64,000 bases of DNA, from assembly GCF_013618625.1 (NCBI RefSeq), contig NZ_JABRWO010000016.1, positions 1 through 64,000 of the forward strand, read 5' to 3'. Below, piece by piece: positions 17,797-27,739 of the stretch; position 1 is the stretch's first letter, and the number at the start of each line of letters is the position of its first letter. The notes under the pieces were generated by a model, which was not told the DNA's origin, did no database searches, and saw nothing but the letters and a program-made list of their open reading frames with translations. The translations under genes and the position numbers were made by a program. This DNA is from Bremerella alba. GTDB taxonomy: Bacteria > Planctomycetota > Planctomycetia > Pirellulales > Pirellulaceae.

Positions 17797-19953
17797 ATGG
17801 CCCCCAATTCCAGCATCAAGCTTAGCTTCCCCGAACAGGATATCGCCTGCCTGACATTCGACCTGCCTGATAAGGGGGCGAACATACTGAGTCGTCCTGT
17901 CATGGACGAATTAGCCAGTCACCTCGATACACTCGCCGACCGAGACGATATCGTGGGCGTGATTATCGATTCGGCGAAGCCTAGTATCTTCATCGCCGGC
18001 GCCGATATCAACGAGTTTGCGGCTTCGATGGAAGTCGACGAGAAACACACCTACGAGATGTGCCGGCAGGGGCAAAGCCTGTTTGGTCGACTGCATGCCC
18101 ACAAGTGGCTGACCGTGGCGGCCATCAACGGAACCTGCGTCGGCGGCGGAACAGAACTGGCCCTCGGCTGCGATCGGCGGATCGTCTCGACCCACGAGAA
18201 AACCGAAATCGGGCTGCCCGAGGTGAAGCTGGGCATCTATCCCGGTTGGGGTGGCACGGTTCGCTTGTCACGCTTGGTGGGTCTGGGCAACGCCGTTAAA
18301 ATGATTACTTCCGGCGAAAGTGTCTCGCCGCAGAAGGCCTTAGAGATGGGCCTCGCCGACGACATCGTCCCGGCCGATCAGATGGTGCCGGCTGCGATTC
18401 GAATGATTCGTGAAGAGCAGCAAACGGGTCAATATTTAAACGACCGCGCCCAACGCATCAAGCCGATCTCGATCAACGAGACCGAACTTGGCTTTCTCGG
18501 GGCGACTGCTTCGGCGTACATTCTGCAGCAAACCAAAGGACAGTATCCCGCTCCCTTGGCCGCGTTAGAAACGTTGCTCGGTGGTGCGATGCTCGACGCC
18601 GAAGGGTCGTTGGAGGCCGAAGCCCAGGGCATGGCCAAGCTGTTTGGCACGCCCGTCAACGCGGCACTGATCAATGTCTTCTTGCTGACCGATCGCAACA
18701 AGAAGGATAGTGGTGTCGAGGGAGATGGCCCCCAACCACGCAAACTCAAGTCGGCCAGTGTTATCGGGGCTGGCATCATGGGCAGTGGTATCGCCGCCGC
18801 GAACCTGAAACGCGGCCTGACCGTCACGCTGAACGACGCCAACCCGGAAGCCCTCGAGCGTGGTGCCAGTGCGGTACTCGATGAAGTGTCGTTCGATAAA
18901 GAAACCCGCGGTAAGAACGTCGAGCGGGCAATTCATTACGCCGGTAAGCTGCGCAGCACGACCAGCGGCGACGAGCTGCTCGATTCTGAGATCATCATCG
19001 AAGCCGTCGTCGAGAACCTAGAACTCAAACGCAAGATCTTCGCAAGTCTGGAAGAGAAGCTGCCTGCCGATACCATTCTGGCCAGCAATACCTCGACCCT
19101 GCCGATCACCAAGATGGCCGAGAACCTGCAGCACCCAGAGCGTTTCGTGGGGATTCACTTTTTCAATCCCGTCCGCAAGATGAAGCTCGTGGAAGTGATT
19201 CGTGGCGAGAAGACCTCGGACGAAACGGCCGCGACGGCAGTGGCCTACGCCAAGGGGCTGGGCAAGTTTCCGATTGTCGTCAACGACGGGCCAGGCTTCC
19301 TGGTCAATCGGCTGCTCTTTCCTTACATGAACGAAGCGACGCAGCTGCTGCAAGATGGCGTCGACATGAAACGCATCGACAAAGTGGCCGCGAAGTTCGG
19401 TATGCCGATGGGGCCGATCGCGTTGTACGACATGGTAGGGATCGACACGTCCTTCTATGCAGGTCGAACCATGTACGATGCGTTCCCGGAACGGACGCTC
19501 GTTTCGCCCATTCTGCCGGCATTGATCAAGAACGAGCGGCTCGGCACGAAAAAGGGCTTCGGCTTTTACAACCACGAAAAGAAGAAAGGCCGCCCCCAGC
19601 CAGATCCGATGGCCTTGGAATTGATTGCCAAGTATGTCGACCCACCCGAGCGTGAAATCACCGACGAAGAAATCGAGCACCGCCTGATCTTGCCGATGCT
19701 GCTCGAAGCGACCCGGGCCTTGGACGAAGGCATCGTCCGCGATCCGCGGGATGTCGACCTGGGTTTGATCTTCGGGATCGGTTTTCCACCCTTCAAAGGC
19801 GGCCTGCTGTTCTGGGCCGACACCGTGGGGGCCAAGACGCTGGTCGAGTGGCTCACGCCGCTGGAAGCACTCGGCAAACGCTTCCTGCCCACGGAAATGC
19901 TTCTGGAGATGGCCCAGCACGACAGCAAGTTTTACGACCGGACCTCGGACTAA
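17797..19953 (+). CDS. fadJ: Fatty-acid oxidation alpha subunit (enoyl-CoA hydratase / 3-hydroxyacyl-CoA dehydrogenase)
   Basis: About 718 residues from the ATG at 17797 (a TTG nine codons earlier is less likely). The N-terminal crotonase domain (about 1-190) has the oxyanion/catalytic region GGGTELALGCDRR and GLPEVKLGIYPGWGG. A Rossmann NAD-binding domain starts at GAGIMGSGIAAANL (about 330), with the dehydrogenase His motif GIHFFNPVRKMKLVE, and two C-terminal helical dehydrogenase domains follow. It performs hydration and oxidation steps of beta-oxidation. The domain order and the N-terminus resemble FadJ more than FadB. The thiolase partner starts 30 bases downstream, forming the alpha2beta2 multienzyme pair. 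Confidence 0.93.
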   Translation: MAPNSSIKLSFPEQDIACLTFDLPDKGANILSRPVMDELASHLDTLADRDDIVGVIIDSAKPSIFIAGADINEFAASMEVDEKHTYEMCRQGQSLFGRLHAHKWLTVAAINGTCVGGGTELALGCDRRIVSTHEKTEIGLPEVKLGIYPGWGGTVRLSRLVGLGNAVKMITSGESVSPQKALEMGLADDIVPADQMVPAAIRMIREEQQTGQYLNDRAQRIKPISINETELGFLGATASAYILQQTKGQYPAPLAALETLLGGAMLDAEGSLEAEAQGMAKLFGTPVNAALINVFLLTDRNKKDSGVEGDGPQPRKLKSASVIGAGIMGSGIAAANLKRGLTVTLNDANPEALERGASAVLDEVSFDKETRGKNVERAIHYAGKLRSTTSGDELLDSEIIIEAVVENLELKRKIFASLEEKLPADTILASNTSTLPITKMAENLQHPERFVGIHFFNPVRKMKLVEVIRGEKTSDETAATAVAYAKGLGKFPIVVNDGPGFLVNRLLFPYMNEATQLLQDGVDMKRIDKVAAKFGMPMGPIALYDMVGIDTSFYAGRTMYDAFPERTLVSPILPALIKNERLGTKKGFGFYNHEKKKGRPQPDPMALELIAKYVDPPEREITDEEIEHRLILPMLLEATRALDEGIVRDPRDVDLGLIFGIGFPPFKGGLLFWADTVGAKTLVEWLTPLEALGKRFLPTEMLLEMAQHDSKFYDRTSD

Positions 19954-19983
19954 CCCCACGAGGAAGTGAGAGAAAGCATCATC

Positions 19984-21144
19984 ATGAATCAGGCAGTAAT
20001 CATTGACTGTTTGCGAACGTCGATCGGTCGAGCCCACCCCGAACGTGGCTACTATCGTGATGTGCGTAGCGACGACCTGGCCGTGCACTGTGTCCAGGCA
20101 CTGATCGAGCGGACGGGTATCGATCCGAATGAGATCGAAGACGTCCTGTTCGGCAACACTCAGCAAACGCTCGAGCAAGGTCTGAACGTTGCACGCATCA
20201 TCGCATTGACCGCTGGTTTGCCAGTCACGGCAGCCGGAACTACCATCAACCGGCTTTGCGGAAGTAGCTTACAGGCACTCAATCAAGCCGCGCACAGCAT
20301 CATCGCCGGTGGGGAAGACGTGCAGATTGTCGGCGGTCTGGAGCACATGACGCATGTTCCCATGGATCATGCGATCGACGTGAATCCCAAGCTTTACCAT
20401 CACACGTCGGAAGCGGCCCTGCATATGGGCATCACGGCCGAGTTCCTGGCCCAGACGCAGGGCATCTCGCGTCAGGACCAGGACGAATTCGCCTTGGCGA
20501 GCCATCAGAAGGCCAGTGCCGCAATCGCCGCCGGCAAGTTCAACCAAGAGATCATCCCCACGCACGGTCGTGACGAAGAAGGCCAGCGAAAGCTGCTTAC
20601 CATCGATCAGTGCGTCCGCGAAGATACCAGCCTCGAGGCCTTGTCGGCGCTTCGCCCCGTGTTCATGCCCGACGGCGGAACAGTCACCGCCGGCAACGCT
20701 TCGCCCATCAACGACGGCGCCTCTGCGATGCTCGTCATGTCTGACACGACTGCCAAGCGATGGGATTTGAAGCCGATGGCCCGGGTGGTTGCTACCGCCG
20801 TAGCTGGCGTCGAGCCATCGCTGATGGGTACCGGACCGATCCCCGCCACGCAGAAGGCGCTCAAGCGGGCCGGAATGACGCTCGATCAGATTGACGTCAT
20901 CGAACTGAACGAAGCGTTCGCGGCCCAATCCCTGGCATGCATTCGTGCTCTGGAATTGGATATGGACAAGGTTAACGTCCACGGCGGAGCGATTGCGATT
21001 GGTCACCCACTGGGGTGCTCTGGGGCACGCATCAGCACGACGCTCCTTCACGCGATGCAAGACCGTGATGCTCGCTTCGGCCTGGCGACCATGTGCATCG
21101 GTGTCGGACAAGGAATCGCGACCATCTTCGAGCGACTGGACTAA
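19984..21144 (+). CDS. fadA: Acetyl-CoA C-acyltransferase (thiolase beta subunit)
   Basis: A 386-residue protein from the ATG at 19984, with GAGGAAG upstream as ribosome binding site. It has the acyl-accepting Cys92 in RLCGSSLQAL, the NEAFAAQ motif, His in GHPLGCSGAR and the C-terminal Cys in CIGVGQG. The segment EHMTHVPMDH is close to FadA-type thiolases. It cleaves 3-ketoacyl-CoA to acetyl-CoA and a shortened acyl-CoA. The gene follows fadJ directly in the classical alpha-beta order and is followed after 19 bases by the acyl-CoA ligase, so one operon carries activation and degradation. Confidence 0.95.
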   Translation: MNQAVIIDCLRTSIGRAHPERGYYRDVRSDDLAVHCVQALIERTGIDPNEIEDVLFGNTQQTLEQGLNVARIIALTAGLPVTAAGTTINRLCGSSLQALNQAAHSIIAGGEDVQIVGGLEHMTHVPMDHAIDVNPKLYHHTSEAALHMGITAEFLAQTQGISRQDQDEFALASHQKASAAIAAGKFNQEIIPTHGRDEEGQRKLLTIDQCVREDTSLEALSALRPVFMPDGGTVTAGNASPINDGASAMLVMSDTTAKRWDLKPMARVVATAVAGVEPSLMGTGPIPATQKALKRAGMTLDQIDVIELNEAFAAQSLACIRALELDMDKVNVHGGAIAIGHPLGCSGARISTTLLHAMQDRDARFGLATMCIGVGQGIATIFERLD

Positions 21145-21163
21145 GAGGAGCCGGAGTTCTCGG

Positions 21164-22876
21164 ATGGATACGGGGGGAGAGATCCAGCAAACCGATTCGA
21201 TCGCGGCCATCTTTCTAAAGCGGGTCCGCGCCGACTTGAAATCGCCTGCCCTGTGGTCGCGAGCGGCAAACTCTGTTTATGAAGAAACGACCTGGGAACA
21301 ACTGCTTCTCGAGGTCGGCAGCATGACGGCTGCTCTGGCAAAGCAAGGGGTTACCCACGGCACGCGAGTCGTTCAACTGAGCGACAATCGTCGCGAGTGG
21401 ATCACGCTCGATTTAGCATTGCAGTTTCTCGGTGCCTGGCATGTGCCCATCAGTACCCATGCGTCGCTCAGTCAGATTCGCGAGATCTTAGATCACTGCG
21501 ATCCGGCGCTGATCGTCGTCGAGTCGACACTCAAAGATGGGTGGATCGCTAAAAGTGCTGCGGATACCGTCACAACGATTTGCTACGATCACGACGGTTC
21601 GTCCCAGGCTTTGGTCATGTCTGAACTGACTACCGATTTATCAACGTCGGTAGAACTTGCACTAGCCGACCTGGAACAACACGCAAGTCGCATCGACCCG
21701 GATGACGTCTGCTCGTTGGTCTATACCAGCGGCACGACCGGACCACCGAAGGGGGTAATGCTCACGCATCGAAACCTGGCCTTCGACGCCATGGCGGTGG
21801 TGCATGCGTACGAAGAAAAGCCGGCCGACAAGCGGTTGAGCTTTCTGCCGTTTAGTCATTTGTATGCTCGGACGTGCGATGTCTACACATGGATTGCCCG
21901 GGGATCGCAACTGGCGTTGGCGTTTTCGCGCGAGTCGATATTGGCCGATTGCCAGGCGATCCAGCCATCGCTGATCAATGGGGTTCCTTACTTCTATCAA
22001 AAGGTTGTCGAAGGCCTGAAAGCGAAAGATAAGCTGGCAACGCCTGGTGCGCTGCAAACGGTCTTGGGTGGCGAAGTGCGGATGTGTGCTAGTGGGGGTG
22101 CTGCATTGGCTGGCTTCGTGATCGAGGCGTTTGAGAAACAAGGCCTCCCGCTGCTGGAAGGGTACGGTCTGACCGAGGCCTCGCCGGTGATCGCCGTTTC
22201 GACCGAAGGAGCCCGCTGCGCTGGCAGTGTCGGTAAGAAGCTGACAGGCGTCGAGGTGCGAATCTCAGAGCACGGCGAGCTTGAAACGCGCGGTCCGCAT
22301 GTCATGAAGGGCTATTACCAAGACGAAGAATCAACGCGGCAAGTGATGGACGGCGACTGGTTGCGTACCGGCGATATCGGCCTGATCGATGAAGATGGCT
22401 TTGTGTGGATCACCGGGCGACAGAAAGAAATGCTGGTCCTTTCAACCGGTCGGAAGGTCAATCCGGCGGCGTTGGAACTGGCCATCAGCAGCGATCCTCT
22501 GGTCGCCCAGGCAATTGTATGTGGCGAAGGCTGTAAGTGTCTCTCGGCACTGCTTGTCCCCGATCCAGATCAACTGCGTAAGAGAATCAAAGAAGCCAAG
22601 CTGTGGGTGTTTTCCAAACGGCAAGCACTTCAGCACCCGACGGTCCGCGGTTGGTATCGCGACATCCTCGATTGTCAGCTGGCCAATCGGGCCGATTACG
22701 AACAGGTCGGACCGTATACGGTCCTTGGCCAAGGCTTCACGCCAGCGACCGGAGAAATGACCGCCAAGCTAAGTCTTCGAAGGGATGCCATCCTGAAAAA
22801 TTATCAGGATACGATTCAACAAATGTACAAACCTCAAGAAGTGTCGCCGCCCTGGTGGAAGGTCTGGTCGTCCTAA
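21164..22876 (+). CDS. fadD: Long-chain fatty acid-CoA ligase (AMP-forming)
   Basis: A 570-residue protein from the ATG at 21164, with AAGAGGAG upstream; the longer open frame overlaps fadA and is not real. It has the adenylate-forming motif YTSGTTGPPKGVMLTH, the substrate-binding GYGLTEASP, and the late motif DWLRTGDIGLIDEDG with the hinge region ITGRQKEMLVLSTGRKV. It activates free fatty acids to acyl-CoA at the membrane, feeding the FadJ-FadA complex encoded upstream. The overall layout resembles the eukaryote-like FAA1 group of ligases. No transmembrane helix is visible. Confidence 0.92.
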   Translation: MDTGGEIQQTDSIAAIFLKRVRADLKSPALWSRAANSVYEETTWEQLLLEVGSMTAALAKQGVTHGTRVVQLSDNRREWITLDLALQFLGAWHVPISTHASLSQIREILDHCDPALIVVESTLKDGWIAKSAADTVTTICYDHDGSSQALVMSELTTDLSTSVELALADLEQHASRIDPDDVCSLVYTSGTTGPPKGVMLTHRNLAFDAMAVVHAYEEKPADKRLSFLPFSHLYARTCDVYTWIARGSQLALAFSRESILADCQAIQPSLINGVPYFYQKVVEGLKAKDKLATPGALQTVLGGEVRMCASGGAALAGFVIEAFEKQGLPLLEGYGLTEASPVIAVSTEGARCAGSVGKKLTGVEVRISEHGELETRGPHVMKGYYQDEESTRQVMDGDWLRTGDIGLIDEDGFVWITGRQKEMLVLSTGRKVNPAALELAISSDPLVAQAIVCGEGCKCLSALLVPDPDQLRKRIKEAKLWVFSKRQALQHPTVRGWYRDILDCQLANRADYEQVGPYTVLGQGFTPATGEMTAKLSLRRDAILKNYQDTIQQMYKPQEVSPPWWKVWSS

Positions 22877-23029
22877 TTGCTGTGTTTGTAATAAGTTATG
22901 GTAAATTCAGGGGCGTCATAGGCAGCCGCTGAACAGGAAATAAGGTAGAGTTAGATAGCCAGGATGCATTGCTAACGGGGGTGAGTCTCTCGTTACGCGT
23001 ACACTCGAACCCCGGCAGGAGCAGCAACC

Positions 23030-24964
23030 ATGAGCAGTGACACGACCAACTCTTCGGCCTCAGAAAACAAGCCGGAAGACGTTCAAGAGACTTCCTTCGC
23101 CGAAACCGCGCTCACCCTCGGCGGTAAAAGTGCCGACGAAGCGCGGCGCACAGGGGCCATCGACTCTGCGGACGATCAAGTTGAGAAGCTCTTCCAGCCG
23201 CAATATCAAACGGCCAACAGCCCTGCGCATCGTGCGGTGTGGGATCGTGGTATTCCGGTCGAGCTGTTCGAATCGAACCCGGTCGAAACGCCGCCCGAGA
23301 TTCGCAAGGTAATGGACGACAGCCTGGAGGTCGTCCGTGGCTTTCAAAAGAGCAAAACCATCACCGATGAGAACGGGAAGATCCGCAACGAGGTGCTGCA
23401 GGGTCTCGCCGATGCAGGCTACTGGGGCTTGCTGGTCGATAAGAAATATGGCGGCAGCGGCACGCCGTTTCGTGCGTTCGCCCCGTTTCTCACCGAAATG
23501 GCAATGATCGACCCAACCTTGGCCGGTTTGGCTTCGGTGCACGGGTGTATTGGTGCTGTCGATCCGGTGAGCACCTTTGGAAACGAAGAGCAGAAGCAGC
23601 GGTACTTGCCCAAGCTGGCTAGTGGCGAAAAGCTTTCGGCTTTCGCATTGACTGAACCGGGTGCAGGTTCTGACCTGAGCGCCCTGCGGACAACGGCTAA
23701 GCTCGATGGTGACTCGTACGTCCTCAACGGGGAGAAGCTCTTCATCACTAACGTGGTGCCAGGCAGAACGATCGGTGCGGTGTGTCTGATCGACGAAGTG
23801 CCGGCGGTGCTGGTTGTCGATCTGCCGCCGGAAGAGAACGAAAACTTCCAACTTCGTAAGTACGGTATTTGGGCTCTCAAGCATACCTACAACCAGGGCA
23901 TCATCTTTAAGGACTTCCGCGTCCCGAAAGAGAACTTGCTGCTGCCCGGCAAAGGCAACGGCCTGACGATTGCCTATCACGGGCTCAATCTGGGTCGTAT
24001 CAGTTTGTGTGCCAACGCGGCCGGTACGATGCGGCTGATGATGGCCAGTATGATTCCTTGGATTCACTTCCGCGAAACGTACGGCGAACCGATTGCCAAA
24101 CGAGAACTGGTTCAGCGCCGCTTAGGCAAACTGGCCGGGATGATTGTTGCTTCCGACGCGTTAGTGGCTTGGTGCAGTACGCTGATCGACGCAGGCTACC
24201 GTGGCGAGATGGAATGCATCATCGCCAAGATCTTCGGTAGCGAATCGCAGAAGGAAGCGGCGATCGAGCTCTTCATGAAAACGCACGGCGGACGTTCGTT
24301 CCTGCATGGGCACATGTTTGGCGATAACGTCCACGAGTACCTGGCTCCTTGCATCTATGAAGGAGAAGGCGAAATGCTCGGGATGGCGTTCTTCAAGTCG
24401 CTGGTGAAAAAGCACGGCACGCAGTTCTTCGAGCCGATCGGCAAGGCGTTGCACGAAGCGGGAATTAAGAATCCGAACCCGTTCAATCCGGCCCATGCCT
24501 GGGCGCTCAAAGGGGCAATTGCTCCGTATGCTAGTTGGATGATGAAAGAATACGTGGGTAGCAAGCCAAGTCCGAAGCTGCCGCAAATGCAGGAAGATTT
24601 AAAGGCCCACGCCCAGTTTGCCGCTGACCGCCTACAAGATATGCCGCTGCATATCTCTGGCACCATGCGGAAGCATCAGCTGAAACTAGCCGACCGTCAG
24701 TGCCGGATGTCGTACCTGTCGCAAAACGTGCAAGACCTTATGACGATTCTGTGTACGTCGCTCTACGCGGCTAAGCACGAGAACGAAACCGTCCGGGCAG
24801 CAGCCGATATTGCCTGTCGAGATCTGAAGCGGAAGATCCTTTTGACGCGGCCCAGCGATCGCTACTTCCGCCGCGTTTCGGAAGTGGGAGCCATGGTCGC
24901 CGAAGGAAACTTCCCCGGCGTCGACGTTCCCCCAGACGAAATCATGATGCGGTATGATAAGTAA
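23030..24964 (+). CDS. Long acyl-CoA dehydrogenase
   Basis: A 644-residue protein with an AGGAG ribosome binding site eight bases upstream. The core (about 80-470) shows acyl-CoA dehydrogenase motifs: [19 protein letters not shown], the FAD/substrate loop [17 protein letters not shown], and [18 protein letters not shown]. The catalytic-base region reads [11 protein letters not shown]. It is much longer than the 380-residue canonical enzymes; an N-terminal leader of about 80 residues and a C-terminal helical extension of about 150 residues make up the difference. It catalyses the first, FAD-dependent step of beta-oxidation and lies 150 bases after fadD, completing the pathway. The electron acceptor (ETF) is not encoded here. 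Confidence 0.9.
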   Translation: MSSDTTNSSASENKPEDVQETSFAETALTLGGKSADEARRTGAIDSADDQVEKLFQPQYQTANSPAHRAVWDRGIPVELFESNPVETPPEIRKVMDDSLEVVRGFQKSKTITDENGKIRNEVLQGLADAGYWGLLVDKKYGGSGTPFRAFAPFLTEMAMIDPTLAGLASVHGCIGAVDPVSTFGNEEQKQRYLPKLASGEKLSAFALTEPGAGSDLSALRTTAKLDGDSYVLNGEKLFITNVVPGRTIGAVCLIDEVPAVLVVDLPPEENENFQLRKYGIWALKHTYNQGIIFKDFRVPKENLLLPGKGNGLTIAYHGLNLGRISLCANAAGTMRLMMASMIPWIHFRETYGEPIAKRELVQRRLGKLAGMIVASDALVAWCSTLIDAGYRGEMECIIAKIFGSESQKEAAIELFMKTHGGRSFLHGHMFGDNVHEYLAPCIYEGEGEMLGMAFFKSLVKKHGTQFFEPIGKALHEAGIKNPNPFNPAHAWALKGAIAPYASWMMKEYVGSKPSPKLPQMQEDLKAHAQFAADRLQDMPLHISGTMRKHQLKLADRQCRMSYLSQNVQDLMTILCTSLYAAKHENETVRAAADIACRDLKRKILLTRPSDRYFRRVSEVGAMVAEGNFPGVDVPPDEIMMRYDK

Positions 24965-25104
24965 CGCTTTGTTACTTATTGAAGCCTAAGCTGGCAATCC
25001 AACCGGGGCATCCAGTGGAAGCCCCCGAATTTGTCGCAATCGGTTCGACGCAGTGTTCGATTCCGTGCGACGACATCCATCATTGCCTGGGAAGGACCGC
25101 ATCG

Positions 25105-25785
25105 TTGATCAAATTCAGTGTTATCTTGCCTGCCGCCGGTCGCAGTACTCGTTTCGGTGGTGGCGAACTAAAGAAGGTCTACGTTTCGCTGCTCGGACAA
25201 CCGGTTTGGCTGCACTGCGCTCGACGGTTTGCCGCTCGGCCTGACGTGAGCGATGTGGTCATCGTCATTTCCCCAGACGACGAGCCCTACTTCCGCGAGC
25301 AGTTCGCCGATGTCTGCGATGAACTGGGAATTCAGATCGTTTTAGGTGGCGAAACGCGTACCGACTCGATCGCCAACGCTGTCGACGCGTTGGATTCCAG
25401 CAGCGAGTTCATCGCCATTCACGATGCGGCCCGGCCTGGCATTGACGATGCGATGATCGACGCCGTGTTCAACAGTGCGGCTGGAAGTGGCGCGGCGATT
25501 CTCGCATTGCCGGTTCCTGGCACGCTGAAACGCGTTTCCATCGAAGGCAAGATTGTCGAGAACGTGCCCCGCGAAGGCGTGTGGGAAGCTCAAACCCCCC
25601 AGGTCTTTCGTCGGCAGTTGATTCTCGAAGCCTACGAGAAGTTCCGCCACGAGCCAGCAACTGACGATGCCAGCCTGGTGCAGCGACTAGGGCACCAGGT
25701 CGCGGTAGTGCGTGGTGCGATGAAGAACTTGAAGATCACCACGAAGGACGATCTTGCCGTGGCCGAGCAGCTTCTGGCGGACTAA
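25105..25785 (+). CDS. ispD: 2-C-methyl-D-erythritol 4-phosphate cytidylyltransferase
   Basis: 226 residues from a TTG start at 25105 with GGAAGGA upstream. The open frame continues upstream without family similarity, and the family's N-terminus (here IKFSVILPAAGRSTRFGG) begins right at this TTG. The motifs LPAAGRSTRFGGGELKKV, IHDAARP and EAQTPQVFRR are the nucleotide- and substrate-binding loops of IspD. Thr-Asp-Asp-Ala-Ser (residues near 193) matches the C-terminal TDDA motif. It makes CDP-ME in the non-mevalonate isoprenoid pathway. IspF is not adjacent. It is followed by tyrS on the same strand. Confidence 0.93.
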   Translation: MIKFSVILPAAGRSTRFGGGELKKVYVSLLGQPVWLHCARRFAARPDVSDVVIVISPDDEPYFREQFADVCDELGIQIVLGGETRTDSIANAVDALDSSSEFIAIHDAARPGIDDAMIDAVFNSAAGSGAAILALPVPGTLKRVSIEGKIVENVPREGVWEAQTPQVFRRQLILEAYEKFRHEPATDDASLVQRLGHQVAVVRGAMKNLKITTKDDLAVAEQLLAD

Positions 25786-25913
25786 CTTGCCGGGGTCGCC
25801 GTTTGAACCAGGGAGTCGGTTTCGGTGTCGTCCCGTAGTTCGATGGGGCAAATTTTCTTAGAATGCCCGTTTCTCTCGATAACGAAACACCTAACGGCGG
25901 CGATCCTGGGCAG

Positions 25914-27200
25914 ATGAACGATATTTTCGCAGAACTCTCGTGGCGTGGTCTCATCAATCAAACCACCGGGGACGACTCGTTCGGCACCTGGTTGAACGAG
26001 CAATCGCGGACCGTCTACGCCGGGTTCGATCCGACTGCCGAAAGCCTGCATGTGGGGCATATGCTGCCGCTGATGTTGTTGCGTCGCTTTCAAGCGGCAG
26101 GGCACAAGCCGATTGCGCTGGTCGGTGGTGCGACCGGGATGATCGGCGACCCCAGCGGAAAGAGTGCCGAACGCAACTTGCTATCCGTTGAACAGTTGCA
26201 GGCTAATGTCGATGCCATCAAGGTTCAGATGGGCCAGTTTCTCGACTTTGAAGCTTCAGGCAGTGGGGCCGTGCTGGTCAACAACTTTGACTGGATGCGA
26301 AGCTTCAGCTACCTCGACTTCCTCCGCGACATTGGGAAGAACTTCCCGGTAAACGTGATGATGGCGAAAGACTCGGTGAAAGGGCGTCTGGAACGCGACG
26401 ACGCCGGTCTCAGCTACACCGAATTCAGCTACATGCTGCTACAGGCCTACGACTTCGTACACTTGTTTGACAAGCACGGCTGCACGCTGCAAATTGGCGG
26501 CAGCGATCAATGGGGCAACATCACCGCCGGGATCGACCTGGGGCGGCGGATGCGATCGGCCCAGCTTTTCGGTATGACCTGCCCGCTGCTGACTAAGAGC
26601 GACGGAACCAAGATGGGCAAGACCGAGTCGGGGGCTATTTGGCTTTCGGCTGAACGCACAAGCCCTTACGCGTTCTACCAATACTGGATCAACGTTGCTG
26701 ACGAAGATGCTGGCAAGTGCCTTCGCTTTTTGACGGAGCTTGAGCGAGAAGAGATCGAATCGCTCGATAAGGCTCGCGAAGAAGAACCCCACAAGCGTCA
26801 AAGCCAGAAGCGATTGGCCGAAGCACTTACCCAGTTGGTACACGGCAGCGAAGGGGTCACGAGTGCTCAGCGAGCGACCGAGATTTTCTTCGGCGGCGAG
26901 ATCGACAATCTGAGCGACAAGCAGTTGACCGAGATTTTCGCCGATGTTCCCAGCCAAGAGCTGAGTCGCGAACGATTGACTGCCGCCGAAGGATTGAACA
27001 TCGTCGATGCGTTCATCGAAGCAGGGCTGTGCAAAAGCAAAGGGGACGCACGTCGAACCATTTCGCAGGGCGGAGCTTACGTCAATAATCGCCGCGTAGA
27101 AGAGGTCGACAAGGCCTTGGGAACCGACGACCTGGCCAGCGAAACAGTCATGGTGCTTCGCAGCGGTAAAAAGAAGTACGCCCTACTGCGATTCGCTTAG
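25914..27200 (+). CDS. tyrS: Tyrosyl-tRNA synthetase
   Basis: A 428-residue protein from the ATG at 25914, where the family's N-terminus begins (MNDIFAELSWRGLI); an in-frame ATG at 25863 would add 17 residues. The class I signatures are HVGH (residues 46-49) and KMGKT, the KMSKS equivalent. The tyrosine-binding region LLQAYDFVHL and GGSDQWGNI are intact. A C-terminal S4 RNA-binding domain (CKSKGDARRTISQGGAYVNN) completes the bacterial TyrRS layout. It charges tRNA-Tyr and is essential unless a second copy exists. No T-box is expected in this phylum and none is seen. Confidence 0.97.
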   Translation: MNDIFAELSWRGLINQTTGDDSFGTWLNEQSRTVYAGFDPTAESLHVGHMLPLMLLRRFQAAGHKPIALVGGATGMIGDPSGKSAERNLLSVEQLQANVDAIKVQMGQFLDFEASGSGAVLVNNFDWMRSFSYLDFLRDIGKNFPVNVMMAKDSVKGRLERDDAGLSYTEFSYMLLQAYDFVHLFDKHGCTLQIGGSDQWGNITAGIDLGRRMRSAQLFGMTCPLLTKSDGTKMGKTESGAIWLSAERTSPYAFYQYWINVADEDAGKCLRFLTELEREEIESLDKAREEEPHKRQSQKRLAEALTQLVHGSEGVTSAQRATEIFFGGEIDNLSDKQLTEIFADVPSQELSRERLTAAEGLNIVDAFIEAGLCKSKGDARRTISQGGAYVNNRRVEEVDKALGTDDLASETVMVLRSGKKKYALLRFA

Positions 27201-27330
27201 AGCTTTACCGATCGCCCCAGTAGTTAGGGGCTCGGGACGTGTGTGCGACGGCAAAACGTTTCGTTAACCTGCATCGACGAGACTTCCGGAATTCAACTTC
27301 CGGTAGTCATATGTTTGGGTTGGCTCTCTT

Positions 27331-27530
27331 CCTAAGGGCCGGAGGCCCGGCCGAAAATAGCCAGGGGCGCAAGCCCCTGGTGGGAAGCTAAAGATTAAGC
27401 AAGCCCTGAAAGGGCGACCGAATCTTCGCAAATGATTTTTCGGCCGCCCTTTCAGGGCTTGTTTTTATTAGTCCTTTCCTACCAGGGGTTATCACCCCTG
27501 GCTATTTTCGACCGGCCTTCCAGGCCTAAG
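27331..27530. repeat. Large imperfect inverted repeat with nested hairpins
   Basis: Two arms of about 92 bases (27331-27422 and 27439-27530) are imperfect inverted copies. Each contains three elements in mirrored order: a GGCC-rich stem, CCAGGGG...CCCCTGG (itself a hairpin) and AAGCCCTGAAAGGGC. The gap 27201-27739 between tyrS and the next gene holds nothing else that I recognise. The element is palindromic at two scales and resembles dispersed intergenic repeats; a core CCCTTTCAGGG recurs at 39675-39685. It may end transcription from both sides. Confidence 0.8.
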
Positions 27531-27739
27531 ACGACATGCCTTGTAATTGCGGGCGAACGTCCGGCCTGTAGGGCACTTCCATCCATTTCTTCCCGTCTTG
27601 GTCTTCCATTGCACTTCGATACTCAATAAAGCTGCTAGCGATCCGCCGATTCAAATTGACGACCGACGGCTAAACTCCTACGATTCCCCCAGGCGGTTCG
27701 TATAGGGGCGGAGCATTCTCCCAGACAGCTAGGTCGACG

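Noticed and set aside
19018-20178. 386-codon minus-strand frame across fadJ and fadA
   Set aside because: Antisense shadow; both plus-strand genes have complete family motifs.
20945-21163. In-frame extension of fadD into fadA
   Set aside because: It lies inside the fadA coding sequence. The ATG at 21164 has a good ribosome binding site and the family start.
23060-24067. 335-codon minus-strand frame opposite the acyl-CoA dehydrogenase
   Set aside because: Antisense shadow with no motif.
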